Below are positions 5,713 through 7,381 of a stretch of DNA of 7,381 bases, piece after piece. Source of the DNA: Acidimicrobiales bacterium (GTDB lineage: Bacteria > Actinomycetota > Acidimicrobiia > Acidimicrobiales > RAAP-2); contig JASHWO010000151.1 of the NCBI GenBank assembly GCA_030044045.1, positions 1 to 7,381 on the forward strand, given 5' to 3'. Below the pieces are notes generated by a model. That model did not search any database, was not told where the DNA came from, and was given only the letters and a program-made list of their open reading frames with translations. The first letter of the stretch is position 1; each line of letters starts with the position of its first letter. Position numbers and translations under genes: made by a program.

Positions 5713-5958
5713 ATGTCGAAGACGGTACAGATACGCGACATCGACGACCAGGTGTACGCCTCACTACAACGTCATGCCGTCGCCGCCGGCGTGACCGTGC
5801 CGGAGCTGCTCCGGCGCGAGGCGGCCCGGCTGGCCGCCCGACCGACGATCGAAGAGTGGCTGGACCGGACCCGCCGTCGACGGTCGACCATCGACCACTC
5901 GTCCGTCATCCGGGCGCTGGACGAGCTACGAGGCCCGTGGCCCGATGCTGGTCGTTGA
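5713..5958 (+). CDS. vapB: Ribbon-helix-helix (FitA/VapB-like) antitoxin
   Basis: An 81-residue antitoxin. The N-terminal part, SKTVQIRDIDDQVYASLQR (2-20) followed by AVAAGVTVPELLRREAARLA, is the ribbon-helix-helix DNA-binding fold: a short beta strand (TVQIRDI) and two helices that dimerise and bind the operator. The C-terminal part (TIEEWLDRTRRRR onward, about 46-81) is the usual toxin-wrapping tail, ending near ALDELRGPWP. Its partner is the PIN toxin that starts 14 bp before this gene's stop; in this family the antitoxin blocks the ribonuclease and the complex represses the operon. ATG 5713 is preferred to the GTG at 5707 because it gives the canonical M-S-K-T-V-Q-I-R start and coincides with the predicted transcription start. 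The family is firm; the VapB rather than FitA name is a convention. Confidence 0.9.
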   Translation: MSKTVQIRDIDDQVYASLQRHAVAAGVTVPELLRREAARLAARPTIEEWLDRTRRRRSTIDHSSVIRALDELRGPWPDAGR

Positions 5959-6352
5959 TGCCTCCTGCCTCTACGAGGTCGTGACCGGGACCACACTGGC
6001 CGACGAGGTTGGCAGACGACTGGCCGCTGACGACGACCTCGCCGCTCCCCACGTGGTCGACGTGGAGGTGATGAGCGTGATCCGGCGACATCGACTGGCC
6101 GGGCGCCTCGACCCCACGGCCGCCGACCTGGCCGTGGAGGATCTGCGGGACTGGCCGGGCGAACGGTTCGGCCATCAGGGACTGCTGGAGCGGGCGTGGG
6201 AGCTCCGCGAGAACGTCAGGGGCTGGGACGCCGTCTACGTGGCCCTGGCCGAAGCGTTGGGTGCCACCCTGCTGACCTCCGACCGCCGGCTGGGACGGGT
6301 CAAGGGGCTGCGCTGCCCGATCGACGTGGTCACCGGACCAACCGGTGGGTGA
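5945..6352 (+). CDS. vapC: PIN-domain ribonuclease toxin (VapC family)
   Basis: A 135-residue PIN-domain protein, the toxin of a type II toxin-antitoxin pair; VapC toxins are Mg2+-dependent endoribonucleases cutting tRNA or rRNA. The four expected acidic residues are present: Asp5 in MLVVDAS, Glu41 in HVVDVEVMSVIRR, Asp95 in WDAVYVALAEALGATLLTSD and Asp113 at the end of that segment (TSDRRL). The length is typical, so the toxin looks intact and active. ATG 5945 lies inside the antitoxin gene (14-bp overlap), a normal arrangement for coupled translation. The TGA at 6350-6352 is only 3 bp from the next gene's GTG, so the cyclase may be read from the same transcript. The RNA target cannot be predicted. 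Confidence 0.93.
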   Translation: MLVVDASCLYEVVTGTTLADEVGRRLAADDDLAAPHVVDVEVMSVIRRHRLAGRLDPTAADLAVEDLRDWPGERFGHQGLLERAWELRENVRGWDAVYVALAEALGATLLTSDRRLGRVKGLRCPIDVVTGPTGG

Positions 6353-6355
6353 GGA

Positions 6356-7291
6356 GTGACCGGCAGGGATCGATTCGAGGAGATCGCCGCCCGGGTGCGG
6401 AACTGGGGCCGGTGGGGCTCCGACGACCAGCTCGGCACGCTCAACCTGGTCGACGCCGAGGCCCGGCGCCGGGCCGCCGCCTGCGTGCGCACCGGGCAGG
6501 CCGTCCCGCTGGGCCTGCCCCTGTCGGCGGCCGAGGGCATCCAGGCCGGGTTCGTCCCCGGCCGGATCGACCCGCGGCGCACGATGATCGCCGTGGACCA
6601 TCCGCTCAGCCCCGACCCGGACTGGATCCGGTCCAGCGAGGACGTGGTCGAGCTGGCGCTGCAGTGCGCCACCCACTGGGACGGCCTGGCCCACGTGAGC
6701 TACCACGGCACGATCTACAACGGCTTCCCCGCCGGGTCGGTGACCGAGCAGGGCGCCGGCCGCTGCGGCATCCACCTGGTGCGCACCCTGGTGAGCCGGG
6801 GGGTGCTGCTGGACGTGGCCCGGGCCAGGGGGGTGCCGGTGCTCGACCCGGGCTACCCCATCACCCCGGACGACCTCGACGCCGCCCTGGCCCTGGCCCG
6901 GGTGACGCTGGCCCCGGGTGACGTGGTGCTGGTGCGCACCGGGCAGATGGTCCACCTCGACCCGGCCGCCCGCGACCTGGTGGCCTACACCTGGCCCACC
7001 CCGGGGCTGACCATGGCCACCGCCGAGTGGTTCCACGCCCGCGACGTGGCGGCGGTGGCCACCGACACCCTCCCCCTGGAGGTATTCCCCGGCGAGGACG
7101 AGGACGTGTACCTCCCGGTCCACCTGCTGCACCTGGTCGAGATGGGGATGACCCAGGGGCAGAACTGGGTGCTCGACGGCCTGGCCGGGGCCTGCGCCGC
7201 CGACGGCGCCTACGACTTCCTCCTCGACGCCACCCCCCTGCCTTTCACGGGCGCGCTGGGTTCGCCCCTGAACCCGGTGGCCGTCCGGTAG
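6356..7291 (+). CDS. Cyclase-family (kynurenine-formamidase-like) metal-dependent hydrolase
   Basis: A 311-residue member of the cyclase family (Pfam Cyclase, PF04199), which includes bacterial kynurenine formamidase, isatin hydrolase and polyketide-cyclase-like enzymes, using a metal bound near an HxGTHxDxxxH-like motif. Here the motif is the long-form variant THWDGLAHVSYHGTIYNG (106-123), with His107, Asp109, His113 and His117 as ligand/catalytic candidates. Other landmarks: NWGRWGSDDQLGTLN (16-30), typical of the long subgroup; GDVVLVRTGQ (188-197); PTPGL (214-218); VATDT (234-238); and HLLHLVEMG (256-264). The GTG at 6356 has GAGG nearly abutting it; the N-terminal match to the subgroup pattern supports this start. 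The substrate (formamide, lactone or isatin-like ring) is not known. It fits the aldehyde dehydrogenase in a catabolic locus split by the toxin-antitoxin pair. Confidence 0.92.
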   Translation: MTGRDRFEEIAARVRNWGRWGSDDQLGTLNLVDAEARRRAAACVRTGQAVPLGLPLSAAEGIQAGFVPGRIDPRRTMIAVDHPLSPDPDWIRSSEDVVELALQCATHWDGLAHVSYHGTIYNGFPAGSVTEQGAGRCGIHLVRTLVSRGVLLDVARARGVPVLDPGYPITPDDLDAALALARVTLAPGDVVLVRTGQMVHLDPAARDLVAYTWPTPGLTMATAEWFHARDVAAVATDTLPLEVFPGEDEDVYLPVHLLHLVEMGMTQGQNWVLDGLAGACAADGAYDFLLDATPLPFTGALGSPLNPVAVR

Positions 7292-7349
7292 GGCGGGGCC
7301 CCTGCCGCCCCGGCGGTCACCACCTCGGCGCGGCGGCAGAGTGCCGAGG
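7291..7349 (+). terminator. GC-rich hairpins after the cyclase gene, possible terminator
   Basis: Two dyads follow the cyclase stop: GGGCGG/CCGCCC (7291-7310, 8-nt loop) and CCTCGGC/GCCGAGG (7323-7349, 13-nt loop). Neither has a U-tract, which is common for actinobacterial terminators but also weakens the call. The rest of the sequence to 7381 shows no gene start. Confidence 0.35.
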
Positions 7350-7381
7350 CGGGGCCCGGGTCAGCGCCCGGCGGAGCCCGC

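Noticed and set aside
4217..5794. Plus-strand open frame of 525 codons overlapping the aldehyde dehydrogenase
   Set aside because: Arg/Gly/Pro-rich shadow in another frame of a gene with a full set of catalytic motifs.
5906..7132. Minus-strand open frame of 408 codons opposite vapC and the cyclase gene
   Set aside because: His/Gly/Val/Gln-rich antisense shadow with no recognisable domain.
1..7381. CRISPR arrays, tRNA or rRNA genes, insertion sequences
   Set aside because: No regularly spaced repeats, no tRNA-like cloverleaf or rRNA sequence, and no transposase or terminal inverted repeats were seen.

Overview
The window is about 7.4 kb of very GC-rich DNA with GTG/ATG starts, short intergenic gaps and stop/start overlaps. 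This suggests a high-GC actinomycete. The luciferase-like oxidoreductase and the conserved small membrane protein fit Actinomycetota, possibly Acidimicrobiia, but the lineage is not proven from sequence alone.

Layout. (1) Bases 1-2156, plus strand: the C-terminal part of an acyl-CoA dehydrogenase, overlapping by ATGA a luciferase-like (LLM class) flavin/F420 oxidoreductase, then a small multi-pass membrane protein. (2) Bases 2157 to about 4010: a block of clearly lower GC (29 of 60 bases G/C at 2941-3000, against 45 of 60 at 4921-4980), holding three minus-strand genes in one apparent operon. In transcription order they are an unrecognised all-helical protein (3975-3403), a HAD-superfamily phosphatase-like protein (3354-2698), and a small Rossmann-like protein with TIR / nucleoside-deoxyribosyltransferase character (2701-2171). 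The last two overlap by GTGA. (3) Bases 4179-5636, plus strand: an intact NAD(P)-dependent aldehyde dehydrogenase. (4) Bases 5678-6352: a type II toxin-antitoxin module (ribbon-helix-helix antitoxin, PIN-domain toxin) with a near-consensus promoter that predicts a leaderless mRNA and has a 12-bp palindrome between its -35 and -10. (5) Bases 6356-7291: a cyclase-family (kynurenine-formamidase-like) metal hydrolase starting 3 bp after the toxin stop, followed by GC-rich hairpins.

How the genes work together. The flanking plus-strand genes (acyl-CoA dehydrogenase, LLM oxidoreductase, aldehyde dehydrogenase, cyclase-family hydrolase) look like a catabolic neighbourhood for organic acids, aldehydes or cyclic compounds; the substrate cannot be read from sequence. 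Two cassettes of a different kind interrupt it: the low-GC three-gene operon and the toxin-antitoxin pair. The three-gene operon is the best candidate for an undescribed system. It joins a putative nucleotide/NAD-glycosidase-like protein, a phosphatase-like protein with a divergent motif IV, and a helical partner, in a foreign-looking block that carries no recombinase. A defence or nucleotide-signalling role is inference only.
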